A DNA stretch of 64,000 bases, taken from assembly GCA_963708735.1 (NCBI GenBank), contig CAVPTW010000007.1:11498-75497 (forward strand), written 5' to 3'. Numbering within the stretch: position 1 is the stretch's first letter; the number at the start of each line of letters is the position of its first letter. The notes under the pieces were generated by a model. The model did no database searches. It worked only from the letters and a program-made list of their open reading frames with translations, and was not told the DNA's origin. This DNA is from JAGPUQ01 sp963708735 (GTDB lineage: Bacteria > Pseudomonadota > Gammaproteobacteria > Pseudomonadales > Porticoccaceae). The position numbers and the translations under genes were made by a program. Below are positions 34,698 to 42,811 of this stretch, one piece after another.

Positions 34698-35741
34698 ATG
34701 ATTGAAACGGATCGTCTCGTAGCGCCTCAGGCGGCCGCCCCCGAACAGCGCATCGATCGCGCGCTGCGCCCCCTGAGACTCGCAGACTACGTCGGTCAGA
34801 CCGCGGTGCGGGAGCAGATGGCGGTGTTCATCGAGGCCGCGTGCAGCCGCAACGAACCCCTGGATCACACCCTGGTATTCGGCCCGCCGGGGCTCGGCAA
34901 GACCACGCTTGCGCACATCATCGCCAGCGAAATGGGCGCCCGGCTGAAGACCACCTCGGGTCCGGTGCTGGAACGGGCCGGGGATCTCGCGGCCCTGCTC
35001 ACCAATCTGGAAGCGGGCGACGTGCTGTTCATCGACGAGATCCATCGCCTGAGCCCGGTGGTGGAGGAGATTCTCTATCCGGCGATGGAGGATTACCGGC
35101 TCGATATCCTGATCGGCGAAGGACCGGCCGCGCGTTCGATCAAGCTCGAATTGCCGCCGTTCACCCTGGTGGGTGCCACCACGCGCGCGGGTCTGCTCAC
35201 GTCGCCGCTGAGGGATCGTTTCGGCATCGTGCAGCGCCTCGAGTTTTACAGTGTCGAGGAACTGGGCGCCATCGTTACCCGCGCTGCCGGGATTCTCGGC
35301 GTCGAGATCGATGTGGACGGCGCCATGGAAGTAGCGCGCCGGGCGCGCGGCACGCCCCGCATCGCCAACCGACTGTTGCGGCGGGTGCGCGATTACGCCG
35401 AAGTGCGGGGCGACGGTCGCATCCTGGCGGGAATCGCCGACGTTGCCCTGGATATGCTCAAGGTGGACAAGTCCGGATTCGATCATCTCGACCGGCGCCT
35501 GCTGCGCAGCATTATCGAAAAATTCGATGGCGGCCCGGTGGGCGTGGACAGTCTCGCGGCGGCCTTGAGCGAGGAGCGCGACACCATCGAGGACGTGCTC
35601 GAACCCTATTTGATCCAGCAGGGCTATCTGGCGCGCACGGCGCGCGGTCGGATTGCGACGCGACTTGCCTACGAGCATTTTGGTTTGCGACCGCCGGCGA
35701 CCGGCGGCGCCGGACCACAGCCGGGACTGTTGCAGCCTTGA
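34698..35741 (+). CDS. ruvB: Holliday junction branch migration ATPase RuvB
   Basis: A 347-residue AAA+ motor that pumps DNA through RuvA-bound junctions. Walker A is FGPPGLGKTTLAHIIA, Walker B is LFIDEIHRLSPVVEE, sensor and arginine-finger regions are LVGATTRAGLLTSPLRDRFG, and the winged-helix C-terminus includes IATRLAYEHFGL. The N-terminal leader carries RPLRLADYVGQ. The stop overlaps the TTG start of ybgC (TTGA). Confidence 0.98.
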   Translation: MIETDRLVAPQAAAPEQRIDRALRPLRLADYVGQTAVREQMAVFIEAACSRNEPLDHTLVFGPPGLGKTTLAHIIASEMGARLKTTSGPVLERAGDLAALLTNLEAGDVLFIDEIHRLSPVVEEILYPAMEDYRLDILIGEGPAARSIKLELPPFTLVGATTRAGLLTSPLRDRFGIVQRLEFYSVEELGAIVTRAAGILGVEIDVDGAMEVARRARGTPRIANRLLRRVRDYAEVRGDGRILAGIADVALDMLKVDKSGFDHLDRRLLRSIIEKFDGGPVGVDSLAAALSEERDTIEDVLEPYLIQQGYLARTARGRIATRLAYEHFGLRPPATGGAGPQPGLLQP

Positions 35742-36142
35742 GCACGATTTTCGAATTGCCGGTGCGAGTTTATATCGAGGATACCGATGCCCAGGGCATT
35801 GTCTATTACGTGAATTACCTGAAATACATGGAGCGCGCGCGTTCGGAATGGCTCCGCCACCATGGGTTTGCGAATCCCGCCTTCTGGGGCGATGACAGTA
35901 TTTTTGTGGTGCACTCGCTCAATGTGCGTTACCACCGCCCGGCAAGACTCTATGACGACCTGGTCATTACCGCTTGCGCGGTGGCGCACGGTCGCGCCTG
36001 GTTTGAGGTCGAGCAGACAGTGCGTCGCGGCGAGGAATTATTGTGCTCGGGGCAGGTCAAGGTAGCCTGTGCCGATCGCCACACCATGAAACCGGTGAGA
36101 ATGCCGAGCGAAATGCTCGAACGAATTTTTGCCAATGCCTGA
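35738..36142 (+). CDS. ybgC: Tol-Pal system-associated acyl-CoA thioesterase YbgC
   Basis: A 134-residue hotdog-fold thioesterase, the usual first gene of tol-pal operons; it acts on acyl-CoA or acyl-ACP and interacts with phospholipid enzymes. The active-site block is YIEDTDAQGIVYYVNYLKYM, with the catalytic aspartate in DTDAQG. SLNVRYHRPARLYDDLVI is also typical. The TTG at 35738 overlaps the ruvB stop, giving the normal family N-terminus STIFELPVRVYIED. It is followed 17 bases later by tolQ. Confidence 0.94.
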   Translation: MSTIFELPVRVYIEDTDAQGIVYYVNYLKYMERARSEWLRHHGFANPAFWGDDSIFVVHSLNVRYHRPARLYDDLVITACAVAHGRAWFEVEQTVRRGEELLCSGQVKVACADRHTMKPVRMPSEMLERIFANA

Positions 36143-36159
36143 TTGCTGAGGAGTCGCGG

Positions 36160-36852
36160 GTGACAAATGACCTTTCTTTTTGGGTGCTGATCGTCGGTGC
36201 AACCCTTCCCGTCAAATTCGTATTGCTGATTCTGTTTGGGGCTTCGATGTTGTCTTGGGTGATGATTGTGCAGCGCGGACTTTATCTGCGCGGCGCCGGG
36301 GCCGACCTCAAGCGATTTGAAAGCACGTTCTGGTCTGGTGGCGATCTCAACCAGTTGTTCAATGACGGCAATGTGCGTTTGCAGAATAATCAGCATATCC
36401 CCGGAGTAGAGGTGGTGTTTCGCGCCGGCTTTCGGGAGTTCAACCGCCTCAACCAGCAGCGCGGCGCGGACCCGGATTCCATCGTTGCCGGTGTCGAGCG
36501 GGCGATGCGGGTGGCGCTGTCCCGGGAAGAAGAAAAGCTCAATACCCATCTGCCGTTCCTCGCCAGCGTGGCTTCGGTGAGCCCTTATATCGGGCTGTTT
36601 GGCACCGTGTGGGGCATCATGCAGGCGTTCCGGGGTCTTGCCGGAATGCAGCAGGCGACCCTGGCCGCGGTTGCCCCCGGCATTGCCGAGGCGCTGGTGG
36701 CGACCGCGATGGGCCTGTTTGCGGCAATTCCCGCCGTTATCGCCTACAACCGATACGCCACGCGCGCAGAGCAGGTGTACGGCGGCTACCAGACGTTTGC
36801 CGAGGAATTTTCCGGCATCCTGCACCGCCGCATTTACAGCACCGGCAAGTAG
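36160..36852 (+). CDS. tolQ: Tol-Pal proton channel subunit TolQ
   Basis: A 230-residue inner-membrane protein with three transmembrane helices (about 13-36, 135-155 and 170-192) that with TolR uses proton flow to energise TolA. Family motifs are VERAMRVALSREEEKLNTHL, FLASVASVSPYIGLFGTVWG and GIAEALVATAMGLFAAIPAV. The GTG at 36160 is chosen because GAGGAG lies upstream; the longer frame would add an unlikely basic leader. First tol gene after ybgC. Confidence 0.95.
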   Translation: MTNDLSFWVLIVGATLPVKFVLLILFGASMLSWVMIVQRGLYLRGAGADLKRFESTFWSGGDLNQLFNDGNVRLQNNQHIPGVEVVFRAGFREFNRLNQQRGADPDSIVAGVERAMRVALSREEEKLNTHLPFLASVASVSPYIGLFGTVWGIMQAFRGLAGMQQATLAAVAPGIAEALVATAMGLFAAIPAVIAYNRYATRAEQVYGGYQTFAEEFSGILHRRIYSTGK

Positions 36853-36864
36853 CAGGTCGGAATC

Positions 36865-37293
36865 ATGGCTTTCAACAAGAAACAAAAGCGCGCGCTGGTG
36901 GCGGAAATCAACGTCGTTCCGTATATCGACGTGATGCTGGTGCTGCTGATTGTTTTCATGGTCACCGCGCCGCTGCTCACCACGGGCGTGAAGGTGGATC
37001 TGCCCAAGGCGACTGCGCAGCCGGTGGAGGACAAGGAACCCATCGAGGTCGCGATTGACAAGGCGGGCGTGTACCACCTGGATCTCGGCAACGGCAAAAG
37101 TCAGCCGGAAGCGGTGGACACCATTGTCGAGAAAATCCGCAAGGTGTTGAGCGAAAAGCCGGATACGCCGGTGCTGGTGCGGGGTGACCGCACGGTCGAT
37201 TACGGCACCGTGGTCGGGCTCATGGCAAGGCTGCAAGCGGTCGGAGTGAAGGGCGTTGGACTGGTCACCGATCCGCCGTCGGGGCGACGGTGA
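36865..37293 (+). CDS. tolR: Tol-Pal system protein TolR
   Basis: A 142-residue ExbD/TolR-family protein: a short cytoplasmic start, one transmembrane helix carrying the proton-path aspartate in VVPYIDVMLVLLIVFMVTAP, then a periplasmic domain ending GVKGVGLVTDPP. It forms a complex with TolQ. It starts 12 bases after tolQ and ends exactly where tolA begins. Confidence 0.95.
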   Translation: MAFNKKQKRALVAEINVVPYIDVMLVLLIVFMVTAPLLTTGVKVDLPKATAQPVEDKEPIEVAIDKAGVYHLDLGNGKSQPEAVDTIVEKIRKVLSEKPDTPVLVRGDRTVDYGTVVGLMARLQAVGVKGVGLVTDPPSGRR

Positions 37294-38253
37294 ATGGCAC
37301 GACGCGGATCCGGGTATCGGATTGCCGTACTGTGCAGCGCCTTGCTGCATGGGGGGCTGCTCTACCTGCTGATCAGCGGCTGGTACCCCGAGTTCCACCG
37401 GAGGGAGCTGGTGCAGCCAAGCTATATCGAAGCCACGTTGTTGCAGGTCGAGCGTCCGGCGCCGCAGCCGGCCCGGCCCGCGCCGGCACAGGCCGAGCAG
37501 TCCAAACCGGAGCCGGCCAAACCAGAGCCTGCAAAGCCGGAACCACCAAAGCCGGAACCACCAAAGCCGGAACCACCAAAGCCGGAACCACCAAAACCGG
37601 AGCCGGCCAAACCTGAGCCCAAGCCGGTAGCGGACGATACCGCCGCGAAGCGTGCGGAACAGGCAGCGCGCGAAAAAGCCGCGCAACAGAAATTGGCGCA
37701 GGAAACCGCGGCCAAGGAGAAGTTGGCGCTCCAGAAGGCAGCTCAGGAGAAAGCCACGCAGGAAAAATTGGCGAAGGAGAAAGCGGCAAAGGAACAGGCC
37801 GCCAAGGACCAGGAGAAGGCAGCGAAGGAAAAGCTCGCGAAAGAAAAGGCCGCGCGCGAAAAAGCCGAGCAGGAGGCGCGCGCCCAACGCGAGCAACAAC
37901 AGGCCGCGGCGCAGGCCGCCGAACAGGCCCAGGCCGCGGCGCAGCAGTCGGTCTCGACTTATGGCGACTATGTGCGAGACCGCATCGCGGCGAATTGGAG
38001 CAGGCCGCCGAGCGCGCGTCGCGATATGCAGGTGGAGCTACAGATACGGATCGTGCCCACTGGCCAGGTGATGGGCGTTGCCGTGACGCGATCAAGCGGC
38101 GATCCCGCGTTTGATCAGTCCGCGATCACTGCGGTTGAGCGGGCCGGGCGCTTTGATCGCCTGCAGGAACTGGCCCGCAAGGATCCATTGCTGTTCGAGG
38201 AATATTTCCGCAAATTTACCCTGGTATTCAGACCCGAGGACTTGAGGCTCTAA
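37294..38253 (+). CDS. tolA: Tol-Pal system protein TolA (cell envelope spanning)
   Basis: A 319-residue TolA: an N-terminal transmembrane helix (about 9-29, with the conserved SALLHGG), a proline-rich KPEP repeat zone (about 70-110), a long lysine/alanine-rich helical domain (about 115-220), and a C-terminal TonB-like domain (VELQIRIVPTGQVMGVAV, SSGDPAFDQSAITAVERAG). It links TolQR in the inner membrane to TolB/Pal outside. The KPEPP part contains four identical 15-base repeats. The ATG abuts the tolR stop, and the gene's last base is shared with the tolB start. Confidence 0.94.
   Translation: MARRGSGYRIAVLCSALLHGGLLYLLISGWYPEFHRRELVQPSYIEATLLQVERPAPQPARPAPAQAEQSKPEPAKPEPAKPEPPKPEPPKPEPPKPEPPKPEPAKPEPKPVADDTAAKRAEQAAREKAAQQKLAQETAAKEKLALQKAAQEKATQEKLAKEKAAKEQAAKDQEKAAKEKLAKEKAAREKAEQEARAQREQQQAAAQAAEQAQAAAQQSVSTYGDYVRDRIAANWSRPPSARRDMQVELQIRIVPTGQVMGVAVTRSSGDPAFDQSAITAVERAGRFDRLQELARKDPLLFEEYFRKFTLVFRPEDLRL
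37534..37593 (+). repeat. Four perfect 15-bp tandem repeats inside tolA
   Basis: AAGCCGGAACCACCA is repeated four times without change, coding KPEPP in frame. Flanking diverged units (KPEPA) show an older repeat zone. The perfect identity suggests recent slippage, and copy number may vary between strains. Confidence 0.9.
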
Positions 38254-39593
38254 TGGAAACACATCCGAGCACTAACCCGTTGAATGTCCGGCGTGGCTGC
38301 CGGAACTGGTGGTCCATGGCGGCGGCGTTCGCACTGCTGTGCATGTCATTGTCCGCGCGCGCAGAGCTCTCGATCGAGATCACGCACGGTGCCGATAACC
38401 CCACCCGTATCGCGGTGGTACCCATGACGCTCGCCGGCGGACAGTTGCCCGGCGACATCAGCGCCATTGTTTCCGCCGACCTTGATCGTAGCGGGTTGTT
38501 CCAGACCATGGCGCGGGAAAACATGCTGTCGTTTCCCCGCAGCGTGGCGGAGATCCAGTACCACGACTGGAGTGTCGCGGGGATTGAGTATGTGGTGGTA
38601 GCAGATGTTCAGCGTCCTGCCGCGGGGCGTATCAAGCTGACCTTCAGCCTGGCTCAGGTACCGGGTCAACGGCAGGTATTTACCAAGGTTGTCGAGGGCA
38701 GCGACAGTGAGCTGCGCGATATTGCGCACTACATCAGCGATACGGTCTTCGAAGCGATCACCGGAATTCGCGGTGCTTTTTCCACGCGCATCGCCTATGT
38801 CACGGCGACCCCGGAGGGCGGCGTGCTGGCGTATCGGCTGCTGGTTGCCGATGCCGACGGCGCCCGGGAGCGACTGATGCTGAAATCGAAGGAGCCGATC
38901 CTGTCGCCGCGCTGGTCTCCGGACGGACGCGAGCTGGTCTATGTTTCCTTCGAAACCCGGCGCCCTGCCGTCTTTCGTCAGCGGCTATCGGATGCCCAGC
39001 GCGAACAGGTGACTAATTTTCACGGCTTGAACGGAGCGCCTGCCTGGTCGCCCGATGGCAGCAGTCTCGCCCTGGTGCTTTCCAAGGACGGTAATCCCGA
39101 GATCTACTTGTATAGCTTCGCGAGCAAGACCTTTACCCGGCTCACGAATCATTTTGCCATCGATACCGAGCCTACCTGGACACCGGATGGCAAAGCCTTG
39201 TTGTTCACGTCCGACCGTGGCGGCTCACCGCAGATCTACAAGCTCACGTTGGCCGGTAATCAGCTGACGCGTGTTACTTTCAACGGCAGCTACAACGCGC
39301 GCCCGCAGCTGGCGGCCGATGGCCGTACGCTGGTGATGGTGCATCGTGGCGAGGGCGGCGGATTCGTTATCGCCAGCCAGGATCTGGTGACCAACGATTT
39401 CCGGTTGTTGACCCAATCCACCCTCGATGAATCACCCACGGTGGCACCGAACGGCGCCATGGTGATGTACACCTCCCGACAGGGTCGCCGTACCGTGCTG
39501 GCGGTGGTTTCAGTCGATGCACGGGCGCGCTTCCTGCTGCCGTCGCAGTCGGGCGATGTGCGGGAGCCCGCGTGGTCGCCGTTTTTGAAGTGA
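38253..39593 (+). CDS. tolB: Tol-Pal system beta-propeller protein TolB
   Basis: A 446-residue periplasmic protein: a signal peptide (hydrophobic core about 22-38, cleavage after ARA), an N-terminal alpha/beta domain that contacts TolA (IAVVPMTLAGGQLPGDISAI), and a six-bladed propeller that binds Pal, with repeats such as SPRWSPDGRELVYVSFETR, APAWSPDGSSLALVLSKDG and EPTWTPDGKALLFTSDRGG. The ATG overlaps the tolA stop by one base. Complete and typical. Confidence 0.96.
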   Translation: METHPSTNPLNVRRGCRNWWSMAAAFALLCMSLSARAELSIEITHGADNPTRIAVVPMTLAGGQLPGDISAIVSADLDRSGLFQTMARENMLSFPRSVAEIQYHDWSVAGIEYVVVADVQRPAAGRIKLTFSLAQVPGQRQVFTKVVEGSDSELRDIAHYISDTVFEAITGIRGAFSTRIAYVTATPEGGVLAYRLLVADADGARERLMLKSKEPILSPRWSPDGRELVYVSFETRRPAVFRQRLSDAQREQVTNFHGLNGAPAWSPDGSSLALVLSKDGNPEIYLYSFASKTFTRLTNHFAIDTEPTWTPDGKALLFTSDRGGSPQIYKLTLAGNQLTRVTFNGSYNARPQLAADGRTLVMVHRGEGGGFVIASQDLVTNDFRLLTQSTLDESPTVAPNGAMVMYTSRQGRRTVLAVVSVDARARFLLPSQSGDVREPAWSPFLK

Positions 39594-39681
39594 CCGGGGA
39601 AAACCGTTAGCGTTTCACGGCTAAACCAGCTAAATTGTGCACGGCTTTTATGCCCTTCAATATCAAGGAGCTTTCTTTCTC

Positions 39682-40194
39682 ATGAATATGAAATCCCTCA
39701 CTAATTTATTTTTCGCTGGTTTCGTGGCGATCTTCCTGGCCGCGTGTTCCAGTACTTCTCCCGACAGCGACGCTGCCGGCACCGGTGTGGGTGGCAGCGG
39801 TTCTGGCAATGGTGTCGCCACCGGCACAGTCGGTGACGGTTCCCTCGGTGGGGCCGATGCGTATGATGCCGGCGGTCTGGAAACCGTGTTCTATTTTGAC
39901 TTCGACAAGGCCACGCTGCGGTCCGAAGCGCGTTCCGCTCTGCTGGGCCACGCGGCCAATCTGCGCAGTAACCCCAAGCACATCCGGCTTGAAGGTCACA
40001 CCGACGAGCGCGGAACGCGCGAATACAACATGGCGCTGGGCGAGCGACGTGGCAACGCGGTGCGGGATTTTCTGGTGCTCAACGGCGTCGATTCCAGTCT
40101 GATCGAAGTTATCAGCTACGGTGAGGAACGCCCTGCCGCCACCGGCAGCGATGAGTCTTCGTGGGCGCTGAATCGCCGTGTGGAACTCAAGTAA
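39682..40194 (+). CDS. pal: Peptidoglycan-associated lipoprotein Pal
   Basis: A 170-residue outer-membrane lipoprotein that binds peptidoglycan. The signal ends in the lipobox LAAC, followed by a glycine/serine-rich linker and an OmpA-like domain with VFYFDFDKATLRSEA, RLEGHTDERGTREYNMALG and NRRVELK. The start at 39682 (MNMKSLTN) follows AAGGAG by 11 bases; an upstream in-frame ATG at 39637 would give a poor signal peptide. It completes the tol-pal set. Confidence 0.96.
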   Translation: MNMKSLTNLFFAGFVAIFLAACSSTSPDSDAAGTGVGGSGSGNGVATGTVGDGSLGGADAYDAGGLETVFYFDFDKATLRSEARSALLGHAANLRSNPKHIRLEGHTDERGTREYNMALGERRGNAVRDFLVLNGVDSSLIEVISYGEERPAATGSDESSWALNRRVELK

Positions 40195-40200
40195 CATCCG

Positions 40201-41010
40201 ATGACCATGCTCCGACCGGTCCGATCACGACGCCCGTGGGCAGCGGGCGCTGCCTTGTTGACTGTACTGGCGCTGCCGGCCATCGCGGCGCCGGTCCCGG
40301 TGGTGGAGCTCGGCGGCGGCCGGTCAGCCGCGGCGCCTGCGGGCGCGGCGACGACTGGGGGGGCGGGTGTCTCCGAATTGTTCGCGCAGGTACAGGCGTT
40401 GCAGGAGGAGATTCGCAATCTCCACGGACAATTGGAAGAGCAAAGCCATCAGATCCAGTTGCTGCAGCAACAGCAAAAAGACAATTACCTCGATCTCGAC
40501 GGTCGCCTGTCTGCCATCATTACGGGCGGTGCGGCCGCAGCGGGTCGCGCGACCGCGCCACCGACGCCGCCGGTTTCGGCAGATCAGATGCCGGCTCCTG
40601 CGGCCCCGGCCGGTAGTACTACGGTTCCTGTGGCGCCGAAACAGGGCGAGCAGGCGGCCTATGAGGCGGCCTATGAGCAGTTGAAGCAGGGCAAAATGGA
40701 CGATGCCCAGGCGGATTTCCAGGCGTTCGTGGCGGCCTATCCCGGTAGCAGCTATGTTCCCAATGCGCTCTACTGGATGGGCGAGATCGGTCTGGTCAAG
40801 AACGACACCCAGGGTGCGCTGACCCAGTTCAATCGGGTGGTGGACAACTACCCCGGGCATCCGAAGGCGGCCGATGCCCACTACAAGCTGGGTACGCTCT
40901 ACACGCAACTGAACGACAAGGCGAAAGCGCGCGCCCATCTCGAAAAGGCCATTCTCGCCGGCGGCAGCGTCGCCGCGCTGGCGCAGCGTTATCTGGACAC
41001 GCATTTCTGA
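40201..41010 (+). CDS. cpoB: Cell division coordinator CpoB (YbgF)
   Basis: This 269-residue periplasmic protein links outer-membrane constriction by Tol-Pal to peptidoglycan synthesis. It has a signal peptide (to about residue 31), an N-terminal trimerising coiled coil (LFAQVQALQEEIRNLHGQLE, EQSHQIQLLQQQQKDNYLDL), a proline/alanine linker, and C-terminal tetratricopeptide repeats (YEQLKQGKMDDAQADFQAFV, ALYWMGEIGLVKNDTQGALT). It lies six bases after pal, in the standard position. Confidence 0.94.
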   Translation: MTMLRPVRSRRPWAAGAALLTVLALPAIAAPVPVVELGGGRSAAAPAGAATTGGAGVSELFAQVQALQEEIRNLHGQLEEQSHQIQLLQQQQKDNYLDLDGRLSAIITGGAAAAGRATAPPTPPVSADQMPAPAAPAGSTTVPVAPKQGEQAAYEAAYEQLKQGKMDDAQADFQAFVAAYPGSSYVPNALYWMGEIGLVKNDTQGALTQFNRVVDNYPGHPKAADAHYKLGTLYTQLNDKAKARAHLEKAILAGGSVAALAQRYLDTHF

Positions 41011-41081
41011 AGTTTTCCACGGGGGTTTTCCCGTATCCTTGTGCTCCGCTTCCTGGCGGAGCGCGGCGCTGCTTCTGAACC

Positions 41082-41732
41082 ATGACTGAATCCCGGTTGC
41101 GCATCACCGAAATTTTCTATTCGCTCCAGGGTGAAACCACCACCGCCGGGCTGCCGACCGTGTTCGTGCGCCTGACGGGCTGTCCCCTGCGTTGTCACTA
41201 CTGCGATACCCAGTACGCCTTTCACGGTGGCGAACGCAAGGCGCTGGCGGACGTGGTGGCCGAGGTGGACGCTTTCCATCCGCGCTACGTCACCGTGACG
41301 GGGGGCGAGCCCCTGGCGCAACCGGAATGTCTGCCGCTATTGACAGCGCTTTGCGACCGTGGGTACCGGGTATCCCTGGAGACCAGCGGGGCACTGCCCG
41401 TCGCGGAAGTCGATCCGCGCGTGCATATCATTCTGGATCTGAAAACGCCCGGTTCCGGAGAAGTTGCCCGCAATCTCTGGTCCAATATCTCGTGCCTGAG
41501 CACCAAGGATGAGATCAAATTCGTGATCTGCAACCGTACCGATTATGAATGGGCGCGGCTGAAGATCGATGAATATAATCTGACCGCCACGGGCGCGGAG
41601 CTGTTGTTTTCCCCGAGCCAGGGTCAGCTCGAAGCGCGCGCGCTGGCGGACTGGATGCTCGCCGATCGTCTGGCGGTGCGTTTGCAGTTGCAATTGCACA
41701 AATACCTTTGGGGCGATGTGCCGGGCCGCTGA
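41082..41732 (+). CDS. queE: 7-carboxy-7-deazaguanine synthase QueE
   Basis: A 216-residue radical SAM enzyme in queuosine synthesis that turns 6-carboxy-tetrahydropterin into 7-carboxy-7-deazaguanine. The cluster motif is CPLRCHYCDTQYAF (a Cx3Cx2C-type arrangement), preceded by IFYSLQGETTTAGLP, and the SAM motif VTVTGGEPLAQ follows. It starts 71 bases after cpoB and abuts queC. The cpoB-queE-queC order is frequent in gammaproteobacteria. Confidence 0.95.
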   Translation: MTESRLRITEIFYSLQGETTTAGLPTVFVRLTGCPLRCHYCDTQYAFHGGERKALADVVAEVDAFHPRYVTVTGGEPLAQPECLPLLTALCDRGYRVSLETSGALPVAEVDPRVHIILDLKTPGSGEVARNLWSNISCLSTKDEIKFVICNRTDYEWARLKIDEYNLTATGAELLFSPSQGQLEARALADWMLADRLAVRLQLQLHKYLWGDVPGR

Positions 41733-42422
41733 ATGACCGCAAAGACTTCTGCCGCCGCCGTGGTGCTGGTGTCCGGCGGACTCGACTCCACCACCTTGCT
41801 GGCCCTGGCGCGTGCCGCAGGGTATCGCTGTTACACGCTCAGCTTCGACTACGGACAGCGGCACCGTGCGGAGCTTGCCGCCGCGGCACGGATCAGTGCG
41901 GTTTTCGGCGCGATGGAACACAAGACGGTGGCGCTGGATCTGCGCGCGATCGGCGGTTCCGCACTCACCGACGACAGCATCCCCGTCCCGACCGCTGGCG
42001 ACAGCGTGGGCATTCCGGTCACCTACGTACCGGCGCGCAACACCATTTTTCTCGCCATTGCGCTGGGCTGGGCCGAAGTGCTGGGCGCTCGCGACCTGTT
42101 CATCGGTGTCAACGCGGTGGATTATTCCGGGTATCCGGATTGCCGGCCGGAGTTTATCCGCGCATTTGAAGTTACCGCCAATCTCGCGACCCGGGCTGGC
42201 GTCGAGGGACGCGGGTTTTCCATCCATACACCGCTGATCGACCTCAGCAAAGCCGAAATCATCGCGCGCGGCATCGAACTCGGCGTCGATTACGCCCTGA
42301 CCGTGTCCTGCTACCTGGCGGACGCGGCCGGTCGGGCCTGCGGACGCTGCGACAGTTGTCGGTTGCGTGCAGCAGGGTTTGCGGCGGCCGGCATCGCCGA
42401 TCCAACCGCGTATCAGGGCTGA
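41733..42422 (+). CDS. queC: 7-cyano-7-deazaguanine synthase QueC
   Basis: A 229-residue enzyme that converts CDG to preQ0 with ATP and ammonia. The PP-loop is VLVSGGLDSTTLLALA, the region SFDYGQRHRAEL is conserved, and the zinc site is CGRCDSCRLRAAGFAAAG near the C-terminus. HTPLIDLSKAEIIARG is typical. It starts directly after the queE stop. Complete. Confidence 0.96.
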   Translation: MTAKTSAAAVVLVSGGLDSTTLLALARAAGYRCYTLSFDYGQRHRAELAAAARISAVFGAMEHKTVALDLRAIGGSALTDDSIPVPTAGDSVGIPVTYVPARNTIFLAIALGWAEVLGARDLFIGVNAVDYSGYPDCRPEFIRAFEVTANLATRAGVEGRGFSIHTPLIDLSKAEIIARGIELGVDYALTVSCYLADAAGRACGRCDSCRLRAAGFAAAGIADPTAYQG

Positions 42423-42536
42423 TGCCGCAGACGCTTTGGTTCACACGCGGGGCGGCCAGCGATGGTGTTCATGCCCGAATCGCAGTAGGTATGTGCGATT
42501 TTGCCGGTTATCCGCGCTGATTTTGCGTGTGGCGGC

Positions 42537-42564
42537 TTGACCTTTGAGGGACTGGCAGTAAGAT
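42537..42564 (+). promoter_or_regulatory. Promoter of tRNA-Lys
   Basis: TTGACC (42537-42542) and TAAGAT (42559-42564) with 16 bases between, 14 bases before the mature tRNA start. The following GCGCC is a GC-rich discriminator of the kind found at stringently controlled stable-RNA promoters. Confidence 0.65.
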
Positions 42565-42578
42565 AGCGCCTCTTTTTC

Positions 42579-42654
42579 GGGCCGTTAGCTCAGTTGGTAG
42601 AGCAGTTGGCTTTTAACCAATTGGTCGCTGGTTCGAATCCAGCACGGCCCACCA
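42579..42654 (+). tRNA. tRNA-Lys (anticodon UUU)
   Basis: A 76-base cloverleaf: acceptor arms GGGCCGT and ACGGCCC, D-loop AGCTCAGTTGGTAGAGC, anticodon loop CTTTTAA with anticodon TTT at 42612-42614, and T-arm CTGGTTCGAATCCAG. The 3' ACCA end is encoded. tRNA-Lys next to the tol-pal/nadA region is also seen in other gammaproteobacteria. Confidence 0.97.
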
Positions 42655-42811
42655 ACTTTCCCTGTCCAAGACTCCCTGTTCGGCGTTGGCGCTGCCTCCG
42701 CGGGGCAGGGCTCTCCAGGCACTGGTTTCCGGTCTGTCGCTGCGCGCACCGGGCCTGGCAGCCCGAGCCCCTGTGCTAGAATCCGCCGACACCCGCTGAT
42801 CCGACTTTCCC

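Noticed and set aside
35950..37899. A 649-codon minus-strand frame over tolQRA, with FRLWWFRLWW-type repeats
   Set aside because: The repeats are the reverse complement of the tolA KPEP minisatellite; tolQ, tolR and tolA are clear on the plus strand.
39594..39681. Possible terminator and promoter between tolB and pal
   Set aside because: A 5-bp stem (TTAGC/GCTAA) and a TTGTGC box are present, but spacing to a -10 box is poor; not strong enough to list.
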